From positions 1 to 64,000 of the forward strand of contig JAFPWH010000047.1 of NCBI GenBank assembly GCA_017395065.1: a stretch of DNA of 64,000 nt. The letters run 5' to 3'. The notes under the pieces were generated by a model, which did not search any database, was not told the origin of the DNA, and worked only from the letters and a program-made list of their open reading frames with translations. This stretch comes from Clostridia bacterium (GTDB lineage: Bacteria > Bacillota > Clostridia > Christensenellales > Aristaeellaceae). Below are positions 43,051 to 51,401 of the stretch, piece by piece; position 1 is the first letter of the stretch, and each line of letters starts with the position of its first letter. Made by a program: the position numbers and the translations under genes.

Positions 43051-44373
43051 TTACTTCAAAAACAGCTCTATGACCGGCACGACCACGTCCGGCTTTACCG
43101 GGGGCAGTTCGATCACCAACAGATCGTCGCCCTTGGCCGCGCCTTCGGAGAAGTGATTCACGCCGCCCTCGGTGAATTTGAGTTCGCTCCCGTCGTGCAG
43201 GAACTGGGCGTAATCCACCTTGCCGGCCAGGCCTTTAAGCTGAAGATGGGCGTAGGGGTAAGCGTACAGGTGCACGTACAGGCGCTTTCCGTCCACGGAC
43301 TGGGTAAGGCGCGTATCGGCGGGCGCGGCGAATTCTGGCTCGGCCATCGTGCAGTTGTAGATGGAACGTGAATTGTACTTCATCCAGTTTTCGTATACGC
43401 CCAGCGCGTCAACGGCTCGCTTGTCCATGTAGCCGCGGGAGGTCGGTCCCACGTTCATCAGCAGGTTTCCGCCCAGCGAAACGGTGTTGATTAGCATGCG
43501 TATCAGCATTTCGGGGCTCTTCCAGGTGCTCTCGTCGCGGTAGTAGCCCCAGGAGCCCGAGAAGGTCTGGCAGGCCTCCCAGGTGACCAGTTCGCCGGTT
43601 TCCTTGTGGCGTATCCAGTCCAGCGGCTGATACTGCTCGGGCGTCCACAGGTCCTGATCGATGCCGGCGCGGTTGTCGATGATGATGCCGGGCTGCAGTT
43701 CCCTCGCCAGCGCGATCAGCTTTTCGCTCTCCCAGGCGTCCTTGCTCTTGCCCTTCATCCAGCCGTTGTCGTAGGTGCTGCCCTTCTCCGGGTCGCCGTA
43801 GGAGAAGTCGAACCAGAGCACGTCGATCTTTCCGTAATTGGTCAGAAGCTCGCGCACCTGGTCGCGCATGTACTGCGCGTAGACCTTCATGTCGCGGTCC
43901 TTGCTCTGCTCGTAGGCGTCCTTGTCGTCGCGGCGGGGATGCAGCTGGTCGATGGGGAAGGAGGGATGGTGCCAGTCGATCAGTGAATAGTAGAAGCCGA
44001 CGTGCAGGCCCTCGGCGCGGAAGGCGTCCACGTATTCGCGGATCAGGTCGCGCCCTGCGGGGGTGTTGGTGCATTTGTAGTCGGTGTATGCGCTGTCGAA
44101 CATGCAAAAGCCCTCGTGGTGCTTCGTGGTCATGACCGCGTATTTCATGCCGGCGGCCTTTGCGCGCTTTGCCCACTCCTTCGCGTCGTACAGGTCGGGA
44201 TCGAAGTATTTGAAGTACTTGTCGTACTTTTCCTCGGGGATGCGCTCACGGGTCTTGACCCATTCGTGACGGGCAGGCATGGCGTAAAGGCCCCAGTGAA
44301 TGAACATGCCGAAGCGTGAGGCGGTGAACCAGGCGGTATCTCCGGGCGTTTTGCGGGTCACGTAGCTTGACAT
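43051..44373 (-). CDS. Alpha-L-fucosidase (GH29), intracellular
   Basis: A 440-residue retaining glycosidase that releases alpha-L-fucose. ATG 44373 lies 8 nt behind AGGAGG; an upstream TTG at 44379 is too close to it. Motifs: WFTASRFGMFIHWGLYAMPA, MTTKHHEGFCMFDS and KIDVLWFDFSYGD, where Asp189 is the expected nucleophile. GGNLLMNVGPTSRG follows. A short C-terminal beta-sandwich completes it. No signal peptide, so it acts on imported substrate. It is promoter-proximal to DUF896 and divergent from the branching enzyme. Confidence 0.94.
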   Translation of the reverse strand: MSSYVTRKTPGDTAWFTASRFGMFIHWGLYAMPARHEWVKTRERIPEEKYDKYFKYFDPDLYDAKEWAKRAKAAGMKYAVMTTKHHEGFCMFDSAYTDYKCTNTPAGRDLIREYVDAFRAEGLHVGFYYSLIDWHHPSFPIDQLHPRRDDKDAYEQSKDRDMKVYAQYMRDQVRELLTNYGKIDVLWFDFSYGDPEKGSTYDNGWMKGKSKDAWESEKLIALARELQPGIIIDNRAGIDQDLWTPEQYQPLDWIRHKETGELVTWEACQTFSGSWGYYRDESTWKSPEMLIRMLINTVSLGGNLLMNVGPTSRGYMDKRAVDALGVYENWMKYNSRSIYNCTMAEPEFAAPADTRLTQSVDGKRLYVHLYAYPYAHLQLKGLAGKVDYAQFLHDGSELKFTEGGVNHFSEGAAKGDDLLVIELPPVKPDVVVPVIELFLK

Positions 44374-44439
44374 AGGCAAATCCTCCTGTCGGTATTCCGG
44401 GTTGTTGTGAAATGTAAGGAATCAAAACCTTCATTCAAT

Positions 44440-44468
44440 ATTATAATCAGTTTGTACGAAAAACGCAA
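44440..44468 (-). promoter_or_regulatory. Promoter of the GH29 gene
   Basis: Minus-strand TTGCGT (44468-44463), 17 bp, TATAAT (44445-44440). Its -35 abuts the -35 of the divergent branching-enzyme promoter. Confidence 0.8.
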
Positions 44469-44497
44469 TTGAAATTTTGGAATTTATGTTATATAAT
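44469..44497 (+). promoter_or_regulatory. Promoter of the branching-enzyme gene
   Basis: TTGAAA (44469-44474), 17 bp, TATAAT (44492-44497), 24 bp before the ATG. Confidence 0.8.
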
Positions 44498-44520
44498 ATT
44501 GCCGAGAGGAAGTGAAACGC

Positions 44521-46521
44521 ATGAGGAAACGCGCCGAGCTTAAAATGATTTCGCTCGATCCCCAGCTCAGGGCTTATGAGGACGACATCAACATGCGAAT
44601 GGAGCGCCTTGCTTCGACCGAAAAGGCGATCCTCGGCAAATACGCGGACCTGTCCTCCTTTGCGAACGGGTATCTCTACTTCGGCTTCCACAGGACCCCG
44701 GACGGCTGGGTCTACCGCGAGTGGGCACCTGCCGCCGACGAGATGCATCTGATCGGAGACTTCAATTTCTGGAACCGCAGCGCCGATCCCATGACCCGCA
44801 TAGACGAATCGGGCGTATGGGAGATCAAATTAGAGGGCAAAGACGCCCTGAAGCACGGCCAGCGCGTCAAGGTCTGTGTGACGCACGCGGGGCAGCGCTT
44901 CGACCGGATCCCCCTGTACATCACCCGCGTCTGTCAGGACGCGGACCACAACTTCAGCGGCCAGATCTGGGACAAACCGTTTACCTGGACCGACGGCGGC
45001 TACAAAAAGCGCAGCGTGAGCCCGCTTACGATCTACGAAGCCCACATCGGCATGGCGCAGGAAGAGGAGAAGATCGGCACCTACGACGAGTTCACCGACC
45101 GCATCCTTCCGCGCATCAAAAAGTGCGGCTACAACTGCGTGCAGCTCATGGCGATCATGGAGCATCCCTACTACGCCTCCTTCGGCTATCAGGTCTCCAA
45201 CTTCTTTGCGCCGTCGAGCTGGTACGGCGAGCCGGAGGGCTTAAAGCGCCTGATCAACACCGCGCACGAAATGGGCATGTACGTGACGCTTGACCTCGTG
45301 CATTCCCACGCCTGCGCCAACGCGCTGGAGGGGATTGCGAATTTCGACGGCACGCAGACCCAGTTTTTCCACGCGGGCGACAGGGGCCGTCACCCCGCCT
45401 GGGGAACTTACCTGTTCAACTACGGAAAGCACGAAGTGATCCACTTCCTTCTGTCCAACATAAAATACTGGCTGGAGGAATTCCACTTCGACGGCTTCCG
45501 CTTCGACGGCGTTACCAGCATGCTGTATCTGGACCACGGGCTCGGCACGGGCTTCGACAACTACAAAAAATACTACAGCATGAATACGGACATCGACGCG
45601 ATCGTCTACCTCCAACTCGCAACCGAGCTCATCCACACGGTCAACCCCAAGGCCGTCGCCATCGCCGAGGACATGAGCGGCATGCCCGGCATGTGCCTGC
45701 CCATCCGCTACGGCGGCATGGGCTTCGATTACCGCCTTGCGATGGGCGTGCCGGATTACTGGATCAAAACGATCAAAAACGACAACTGGAACCTGTTCGA
45801 GATGTGGCACGAGCTGACTACGCGCCGCCCGCAGGAAAAGGTGATCGGCTACTGCGAAAGCCACGACCAGTCGCTGGTTGGCGACAAGACGCTCATCTTC
45901 TGGCTTGCGGACGCGGAAATGTACACCAACATGGCCTCGGACCGGCACAGCTTCATGATCGACAAGGCGATCTCCACGATCAAGCTGATCAAGTTCATCA
46001 CCCTCACGCTGGCCTCCGACGGCTACCTCAACTTCATGGGCAACGAATTCGGCCACCCGGAATGGGTGGATTTCCCACGCGAGGGCAACGGAAACAGCTT
46101 TAAATACGCCAGAAGGCAGTGGAGCCTGAGCGAAAAAGATTACCTGAAGTACAGCAACCTTCTGAAATTCGACTGCGACATGCACCAGTTCGCCCGCAAA
46201 TACAAGGTGCTCAGCAAGCACAACAGCCGGAACCTCTGGGTGGATCAGGAAAGGCTGATGATGGCCTTCGAAAAGGGCGGGCTGATCTACCTGTTCTCCT
46301 TCAGCAAGGCCGGAAACATACAGGATCTGTTCGTGCCGGTCGAAAAGGCGGGGCAGCGCTACAGGCTCGTGTTCACCAGCGCGAGACCGGAATACGCCGA
46401 GACAGTGCGCTATCCCGAAAACGCCGAGGTGGTGAGCTACGAAAGCCAGAACGGCACGCCGGGCTTCATGTTCGGCCTGCATTCGCTGACCTTCGTCGTC
46501 TTCAGCCCGGTGAACGATTAA
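44521..46521 (+). CDS. 1,4-alpha-glucan branching enzyme, eukaryotic (GH13_8) type
   Basis: A 666-residue glycogen branching enzyme that forms alpha-1,6 branches. ATG 44521 lies behind AGAGGAAG. An N-terminal CBM48 domain (with REWAPAADEMHLIGDFNFW) precedes the GH13 barrel with DLVHSH, DGFRFDGVTSML (Asp329 nucleophile), AIAEDMSGMP (acid Glu) and CESHDQ. The GNEFGHPEWVDFPREGNGNSF and ARRQWSL stretch resembles animal/plant GBE1 rather than the GlgB of E. coli. No glgC/A/P neighbours are in the window. Confidence 0.92.
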   Translation: MRKRAELKMISLDPQLRAYEDDINMRMERLASTEKAILGKYADLSSFANGYLYFGFHRTPDGWVYREWAPAADEMHLIGDFNFWNRSADPMTRIDESGVWEIKLEGKDALKHGQRVKVCVTHAGQRFDRIPLYITRVCQDADHNFSGQIWDKPFTWTDGGYKKRSVSPLTIYEAHIGMAQEEEKIGTYDEFTDRILPRIKKCGYNCVQLMAIMEHPYYASFGYQVSNFFAPSSWYGEPEGLKRLINTAHEMGMYVTLDLVHSHACANALEGIANFDGTQTQFFHAGDRGRHPAWGTYLFNYGKHEVIHFLLSNIKYWLEEFHFDGFRFDGVTSMLYLDHGLGTGFDNYKKYYSMNTDIDAIVYLQLATELIHTVNPKAVAIAEDMSGMPGMCLPIRYGGMGFDYRLAMGVPDYWIKTIKNDNWNLFEMWHELTTRRPQEKVIGYCESHDQSLVGDKTLIFWLADAEMYTNMASDRHSFMIDKAISTIKLIKFITLTLASDGYLNFMGNEFGHPEWVDFPREGNGNSFKYARRQWSLSEKDYLKYSNLLKFDCDMHQFARKYKVLSKHNSRNLWVDQERLMMAFEKGGLIYLFSFSKAGNIQDLFVPVEKAGQRYRLVFTSARPEYAETVRYPENAEVVSYESQNGTPGFMFGLHSLTFVVFSPVND

Positions 46522-46547
46522 AAGCACCGATTCCGTCAATAAAGCAG

Positions 46548-46585
46548 CCGCCGCAGGGCCAAAGCGCTCTGCGGCGGTTTTGTAT
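46548..46585 (+). terminator. Terminator of the branching-enzyme gene
   Basis: Perfect 9-bp stem CCGCCGCAG/CTGCGGCGG (46548-46556 with 46569-46577) followed by TTTTGTATG and another T run, 26 bp past the stop. Confidence 0.85.
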
Positions 46586-46626
46586 GTTTTTCAGGACATC
46601 ATTCGTGGGATGTCTTTCGTTAAATA

Positions 46627-47001
46627 TCATTTCATCGCGTCTGCGGTCGCGGTCAGCGCGGCGGGCAGAGTCAGCGCGCCCATCGACACCATGCCAAGGC
46701 GCGTCCTGGCGTTGTAGAGCAGCATGTCGCCCTGCGTTTCGCGCCGGATCTCAAACTGCAGCGTCTTTATGTGGTTGGAAAGGCTGATCTGATAGCTGTG
46801 GCTTGCGGCCAGCTGCTTGCTTGCGTCCATCGCGGAGGCGGAGCGCACGATCAGGCAGGTACCCGCGACGGTCAGCAGTATGAGCAGGGAAAGGATCTGT
46901 ACCAATGAAGCGGTGCGCATGCGCGCCTTGCGCTTCGGTATGCGTGCGTTGACGCGCGCGGCGCGTGCCTTGTCCGTACCGCTGCCCGTGTACACTGTCA
47001 T
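46627..47001 (-). CDS. Small bitopic coiled-coil protein, FtsL/DivIC-like
   Basis: A 124-residue protein: an Arg/Lys-rich cytoplasmic head, one span (about 31-53, LVQILSLLILLTVAGTCLIV), then a helical external region ending ARTRLGMVSMGALTLP. The plan and the ARxxLGMV ending resemble the FtsL/DivIC septum proteins, which help assemble the division site. Identity is uncertain: it is not beside mraZ/mraW or other dcw genes. It has its own promoter. Confidence 0.5.
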   Translation of the reverse strand: MTVYTGSGTDKARAARVNARIPKRKARMRTASLVQILSLLILLTVAGTCLIVRSASAMDASKQLAASHSYQISLSNHIKTLQFEIRRETQGDMLLYNARTRLGMVSMGALTLPAALTATADAMK

Positions 47002-47047
47002 AGATCAGGTCTCCAATCGATCGGTTTTGATGTTCATTAACGTAAAA

Positions 47048-47075
47048 ATTATATAGTTTTCATATTACAAAGCAA
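47048..47075 (-). promoter_or_regulatory. Promoter of the FtsL-like gene
   Basis: Minus-strand TTGCTT (47075-47070), 16 bp, TATAAT (47053-47048); a GGAG site precedes the ATG at 47001. Confidence 0.6.
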
Positions 47076-47256
47076 TTTTGTCTTTTCAAAAACATTGCAT
47101 AAAAGTCTTAAAAATGTATAACAAACCAACGTCGGTCTGTTTAATAAATCGAAACACATTTGCAACATCCCGGAGAAACGCATTTTTGCCGTCCGGAATG
47201 CAGCGCTAAACGGGCAGTTATGAAAAGAAAACTTCCGAAATCCTCTGCTTTTTGGA

Positions 47257-47297
47257 ACGCAAAGCGGCCGGTTTCGCGTTTGAAAACCGCTTTGCGT
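47257..47297. repeat. Inverted repeat in the gap between FtsL-like and RidA genes
   Basis: Arms ACGCAAAGCGG (47257-47267) and CCGCTTTGCGT (47287-47297) are perfect complements with a 19-base loop, and a second pairing (CCGGTTT/AAAACCG) is possible inside. No T run on the RidA (minus) strand. This gap (47002-47367) otherwise holds the FtsL-like promoter and nothing else I can identify. Confidence 0.55.
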
Positions 47298-47367
47298 CAA
47301 AAAAGAAAACGCCTGGGCCGGAAGGGCCGGGGCGCTGCGGGATCAAAGAAACGATTAGGGGAAAAAA

Positions 47368-47742
47368 CTATTTCTGCTTCGGACAGTAGGCGACGGCGTC
47401 TGCCTGGAACTGAAGGCCGTTTTCTCCGCCTACGTGCGCAAATTCCGTTTGGATCGACTTGCGCACGGGATACTTGCCGTGAAAGCGCTCCTTGATGACC
47501 TTTTCCATGACCGGGATGTTCCACGCGTCGCGGAAGAGGCAGTCCATCTGCACGACGTTTTCCAGCGTCAGACCGAAAAGCTTCAGCCGCCTTTCCATCT
47601 CGTCGAACGCGCCGTTTACCTGCTGCTCCACCGTGCCGCCGACGTTGCCCACGCAGTAGCTGAGAAAACAGTAGTCCCCGGCCTTGACGATGCCGGAATG
47701 CGCCCATTCCTCGCTTACGTCTTTTCTGACGATCTCGTCCAT
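47368..47742 (-). CDS. RidA/YjgF-family enamine/imine deaminase-like protein
   Basis: A Rid-family protein of 124 residues, preferred start ATG 47742 (8 nt after AAGG; an ATG at 47751 touches the site). Signatures: GNVGGTVEQQVNGAFDEMERRLKLFGLTLENVVQMDCLFRD and KYPVRKSIQTEFAHVGGENGLQFQADAVAY. RidA proteins hydrolyse reactive enamine/imine intermediates from PLP enzymes; the catalytic Arg is plausibly in PVRKS. It lies 97 bp downstream of the metallo-beta-lactamase-fold gene. Confidence 0.88.
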   Translation of the reverse strand: MDEIVRKDVSEEWAHSGIVKAGDYCFLSYCVGNVGGTVEQQVNGAFDEMERRLKLFGLTLENVVQMDCLFRDAWNIPVMEKVIKERFHGKYPVRKSIQTEFAHVGGENGLQFQADAVAYCPKQK

Positions 47743-47839
47743 TACATTCATCCTTCAAGAAGCTTTTCCTTCGTTTGCGGTACGTGCGAAAAGCCGGCAA
47801 AACAATGGCCCGGGATCGCTGCCCGGAAGCCCGCTGCCG

Positions 47840-48721
47840 TCACCGGTCGGTCAGCTGTCCGATCGTCCAGCGCGTGCCGTCGGTCACGGCCTCCACGGTG
47901 CCGCGGCCCGTGTACAGGATCTGGCAGGCGTTGTTGCGCAGGAACTGGGAGGAATCGGCGAGCCGCTCGTTGTAATAGTTGGTGATGACCGCGAACTTCG
48001 AGCCGATCACTTTGAACACTTCGTAGGAGGGCGTGTTGTAGCCGTGGTGGGGGATTTTGATGATGTCGGCTTGGATCGCGTCGCCCTTTTCGGCGTACAT
48101 GTCGCTGAAGACCGGCTTTTCGGCGTCGCCCGTGATCATGACCGTGCTGTTTCCGAGCGTTATGTGGATGATCATCGACGCGCTGTTGGCCTTCGCGGCG
48201 ACGGGGGTCAGGAATTTGGCGTCCTGATACAGCCAGATCCTGAGCTCGCCGAAGGAGATGTCGCTTTCGTTGTCCACGTTTACGATCTCGACGCCGTGCG
48301 CCATCGCGGCCTTCATCACGCTCGTCTGCTCCGCGCTGTACGAAAACGGAAAGGCGGTGTAGAACCTGCCGATGCTGACGTGATCGAGCAAGGACAGGAA
48401 GCCGTTTATGTGGTCGTCGTGCGGATGGGTGTTGAAGGCGTAATCCACGTGATCGATGCCCAGATTGTCCAGCAGGGGCTTAACGAACATCAGGCCGTAG
48501 TTCGTGTCTCCACAGTCGATGAGCATGCTCTGACCGTCGTAGGTGAGAAGTATCGCGTCGCTCGCGCCGTGGGTGTTGATGAAATATACCTTTAGAAGCT
48601 TGCTGCTTTCCGGAAAATCCGGTTTCGTACCGTCGCTCAGCTGGGTGACGGGGCTTGCGAAAGCCTGGCAGCCAAAGAGCAGCGCAAGCGTCAGAAGCGC
48701 GCAAAGGAGCAGTTTTTTCAT
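47840..48721 (-). CDS. Secreted metallo-beta-lactamase-fold hydrolase (ComEC C-domain-like)
   Basis: A 293-residue MBL-fold protein. ATG 48721 (MKKLLLCALL) follows AAAGGATG; an upstream frame lacks a site. The N-terminus has a signal peptide with a possible weak lipobox (LFGC) or Ala cleavage. The metal motif is NTHPHDDHINGF (HxHxDH), followed by MIITGDAEK and KIPHHGYNTPS. The domain resembles the soluble C-terminal domain of ComEC, seen as a free secreted protein in many Firmicutes; phosphodiester or phosphate-ester hydrolysis is plausible. Expressed from 48799-48827. Confidence 0.85.
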   Translation of the reverse strand: MKKLLLCALLTLALLFGCQAFASPVTQLSDGTKPDFPESSKLLKVYFINTHGASDAILLTYDGQSMLIDCGDTNYGLMFVKPLLDNLGIDHVDYAFNTHPHDDHINGFLSLLDHVSIGRFYTAFPFSYSAEQTSVMKAAMAHGVEIVNVDNESDISFGELRIWLYQDAKFLTPVAAKANSASMIIHITLGNSTVMITGDAEKPVFSDMYAEKGDAIQADIIKIPHHGYNTPSYEVFKVIGSKFAVITNYYNERLADSSQFLRNNACQILYTGRGTVEAVTDGTRWTIGQLTDR

Positions 48722-48798
48722 GAAATCATCCTTTCGGGATGCCCAAAGGCATTCGTGCGGAACCGCGCGGCGTCTGCCGCCGATTCCCATCCATAATA

Positions 48799-48827
48799 AG
48801 TATACCCAAAGCCCGGCCGGATTGCAA
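48799..48827 (-). promoter_or_regulatory. Promoter of the MBL-fold gene
   Basis: Minus-strand TTGCAA (48827-48822), 17 bp, TATACT (48804-48799). Confidence 0.75.
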
Positions 48828-48950
48828 GCGAAAAACGCGCCTTCAACGCACAATTTACCGCAAAATCAAATAAAGCCCCGCCGAAACGGAGCTTTTTCCG
48901 GAAACCGTGCGATAAATTGCAACAAAACAGAAATAAAATCGTCCAAGTAC

Positions 48951-48979
48951 TGGAAATATTAATGAATATATGATATACT
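48951..48979 (+). promoter_or_regulatory. Possible promoter of the D,D-carboxypeptidase gene
   Basis: TGGAAA (48951-48956), 17 bp, TATACT (48974-48979) with TG before it; 40 bp before the ATG. The -35 is weak. Confidence 0.45.
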
Positions 48980-49018
48980 AACTTCAAATTTGCAAAAACA
49001 GGGGAAGAAAAAAGATAT

Positions 49019-49900
49019 ATGAAGCGACTTGCGGCGATATTTCTGATTGCGTTCCTTGCACTGGGTGGGGGCGCGCTTGCCGACGTTCAGGCGCCCGACG
49101 CCGAAACGCTCGCAAGCAGGGCCTGCGTGCTGATGGACGCGCTCACGGGGGAGATCCTCTACGCCAAAAATCCCGACGCGCGCAGGGAACCCGCCAGCAC
49201 GACCAAGATCATGACGCTGCTCGTCTCCATCGAAAAATGCGACGGCAGAAAAATGATCACCGTGCCCAAATGCGCAAGCGACGTCACGCTGGATTCGACG
49301 CGCGTGCCGGTCTACCCGGGCGAAAAAATGCCCTTGATGGATCTTTGGTACGGCCTCATCTACAAAAGCGGCAACGACGCGGCAAACGCCATCGCCTACC
49401 TGACGAGCGGCTCCATAGACAATTTCGTAAAGGACATGAACGCCAAGGCGCGCGAGCTGGGCATGACCAACACCCACTTTGCAAACGCCCACGGGCTGCA
49501 CAACGCGGAGCACTACACGACCGCGCGGGACATGGCGATCCTGACCTGCTACGCGCTAAACAGCGACCTGTTCCGTGAGATCACCTTTTCGACGAGTTAC
49601 GTCATGCAGGCCACGAGCCTTCGGGATGAACTGTACATCGATCACCACTACGGCATCACGGATTTTTCGTCGAAATACTTCTATCCCTACGCGCGCGGCA
49701 TTAAGACCGGCTGGCACACGCAGGCGGGACAGTGCTACGTCGGCGCGGCGGAAAAGGACGGCCATGAGCTGATCGCGGTGCTGCTCTTCTGCGGCACCAC
49801 GAAGACCCTGAAATGGACGGAGGCCAAAAAGCTGTTCGAGTACGGCTTTGCGCTTTTGGAGGACAGGGAGGCTCACCAGGCGTCCGGCCGAGGCTTCTGA
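49019..49900 (+). CDS. D-alanyl-D-alanine carboxypeptidase (DacF/penicillin-binding protein)
   Basis: A 293-residue S11-family peptidase that trims the terminal D-Ala from peptidoglycan. Signal peptide 1-21 (ending ALA-DVQ). SxxK is Ser60-Thr-Thr-Lys63 in EPASTTKIMT, SxN is SGN (117-119), and KTG (229-231) is in ARGIKTGWH. The long C-terminal domain and membrane-anchoring amphipathic helix of larger family members are missing, so it may be short-form DacF-like. It ends 37 bp from the convergent PfkB gene. Confidence 0.93.
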   Translation: MKRLAAIFLIAFLALGGGALADVQAPDAETLASRACVLMDALTGEILYAKNPDARREPASTTKIMTLLVSIEKCDGRKMITVPKCASDVTLDSTRVPVYPGEKMPLMDLWYGLIYKSGNDAANAIAYLTSGSIDNFVKDMNAKARELGMTNTHFANAHGLHNAEHYTTARDMAILTCYALNSDLFREITFSTSYVMQATSLRDELYIDHHYGITDFSSKYFYPYARGIKTGWHTQAGQCYVGAAEKDGHELIAVLLFCGTTKTLKWTEAKKLFEYGFALLEDREAHQASGRGF

Positions 49901-49937
49901 GAAGCAGCGCACAGAAAAGCTGAGGCTTCCTGAAAAC

Positions 49938-50858
49938 TCATTCGTCCAGCGTGCGCGCGTCCTCCTTCGTGCAGACGCTCTGCCCGGTCTGGACCACCCT
50001 CGCGGCGATGCGCGCGCCCCTTTCGCAGGCTTGCTTTAGCCCCATTCCCGCCGTAAGGCTCAAAACCGCTTCCGAAAAGAACGAATCGCCCGCGCCCGTC
50101 GTATCCACGACTCTGCAGGGCAGCGCGGGAACGGTACCCTTCTCGCCGGTATCGAAATCGGCGTAAACGCAGCCGTTTTTCCCCATGGTCACGATGATGC
50201 GGCGGATCCCGAGGCCTTGCGCCTTCCGACTGACCGTATCCAGCGCGTTTTCGGGCGAAAGGTCGAGAAGGCGCGCATCAAACAGCCTGCCTGCCTCGAT
50301 TTCGTTCATGATGACGCAGTCGCAAAGGCTCATGCGCTTCTTATCTCTCAATATCACGCCCATGTTGCCCACGATCACGTACAGGGGCTTTTTGTATTTC
50401 CGGCTCAGCTCGCAGCACAGGCGCGCCGTCTCTTCGGACGTGTCGAATTCCGCGACTACGGCGTCGACATCCCGAAAGAGCGCGTCGCCGTGAAGCCTGA
50501 GCGCTTCCTCCAGCGGCGCAACGTCCGGTGCTTTGGAGACCGAGCCCGCGAGATTTCCACTCTCGTCGAACACCGCCAGCCACATCCCCATGCCGCCGTC
50601 CGGCACGGTCAGCACGTGATTGAGATCCACGCCGCATTCGTCTAGGTGCGTGCGCATGTCAAGACCCAGCGGCGTGTCGTCGAAGATCGTCAGAAATCCG
50701 ACCTCCGCGCCCAGCGCGGCCATGTCCTCCGCCACGTTCCTACTGACTCCGCCGTGCGTTATGAGTACCTCTCCCTTGTTCGTGCCCAGCGGGTCGTACT
50801 TTGAAAAGGGAAAGCCCTTTATATCGGTAAACACGATGCCGATCACCAATACACGCAT
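49938..50858 (-). CDS. PfkB-family carbohydrate/nucleoside kinase
   Basis: A 306-residue ribokinase-like sugar kinase. Features: N-terminal GGVSRNVAEDMAALGAEVGFLT and the catalytic loop VVDTTGAGDSFFSEAV with the active Asp (GAGDSF), the anion hole. The ATG follows GGAGG. Substrate is unknown: rhamnulose or fuculose kinases usually belong to other families, so 2-keto-3-deoxy sugars, ribose or fructose-type substrates are possible. Promoter TTGCAT-17-TATAAT. Confidence 0.9.
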   Translation of the reverse strand: MRVLVIGIVFTDIKGFPFSKYDPLGTNKGEVLITHGGVSRNVAEDMAALGAEVGFLTIFDDTPLGLDMRTHLDECGVDLNHVLTVPDGGMGMWLAVFDESGNLAGSVSKAPDVAPLEEALRLHGDALFRDVDAVVAEFDTSEETARLCCELSRKYKKPLYVIVGNMGVILRDKKRMSLCDCVIMNEIEAGRLFDARLLDLSPENALDTVSRKAQGLGIRRIIVTMGKNGCVYADFDTGEKGTVPALPCRVVDTTGAGDSFFSEAVLSLTAGMGLKQACERGARIAARVVQTGQSVCTKEDARTLDE

Positions 50859-50884
50859 AGCCGCGCCTCCAAGCCTTTTTCCCG

Positions 50885-50913
50885 ATTATACGACAAAATC
50901 GCGCCGAATGCAA
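50885..50913 (-). promoter_or_regulatory. Promoter of the PfkB gene
   Basis: Minus-strand TTGCAT (50913-50908), 17 bp, TATAAT (50890-50885). Confidence 0.8.
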
Positions 50914-51007
50914 ATGCTATTTTGCCGGGAATAAGCAAAATACACACGGTGTGGCCGCGGCGCGGATGCGAAAAGAGCTCAAAATGCCTCTTCTTGTGCT
51001 TCCAGCG

Positions 51008-51036
51008 TTGACAGACCGCGCTGTTTGCGGTAAAAT
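51008..51036 (+). promoter_or_regulatory. Promoter of the Spx-like operon
   Basis: TTGACA (51008-51013), 17 bp, TAAAAT (51031-51036). Transcription is expected at about 51043, which is downstream of the first ATG at 51042 and so supports the ATG at 51054. Confidence 0.85.
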
Positions 51037-51053
51037 AGACGATGGTGAATTGT

Positions 51054-51401
51054 ATGAATCTGCAATTGTACTATATTAAAAACAATTTCGACGTACAGAA
51101 GATCAGGCGCTTTCTCAAGGAGCGCAGGCTTCCCTTTGCCGAGGTGGACTTAACCCGGCACAAGATCGGCGCGCGGGAGATGGATTTGTTCAGCCGGGCG
51201 GCCGGAGGGATCAGGCTCCTCGTCGACCAAAGCGCGAAGGGTGAGAGGGCCGAGTACGTAAAGCAGCTTTCGATCGACGAGTATCTGAAAGACGAGCTGC
51301 TTGAGCATCCGGAACTGATCCGCCTGCCCATCCTGAGAAACGGCAGCAGGATCCTCTTCGGTTACGACGAAAAAACGCTGCTCGGGTGGCTGAAGGAATG
51401 A
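51054..51401 (+). CDS. ArsC/Spx-like protein without the redox Cys
   Basis: A 115-residue protein of the ArsC/Spx fold: MNLQLYYIKNNFDVQKIRRFLKERR, DLTRHKIGAREMDLF, then RLPILRNGSRILFGYDEKTLLGWL. The position where family members carry Cys (CxxC or Cys in CxxxC) holds Asn (YYIKNNFD), so redox chemistry or arsenate reduction is unlikely. The preferred start is ATG 51054 because the predicted transcript begins near 51043. First gene of a four-gene operon. Confidence 0.75.
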   Translation: MNLQLYYIKNNFDVQKIRRFLKERRLPFAEVDLTRHKIGAREMDLFSRAAGGIRLLVDQSAKGERAEYVKQLSIDEYLKDELLEHPELIRLPILRNGSRILFGYDEKTLLGWLKE

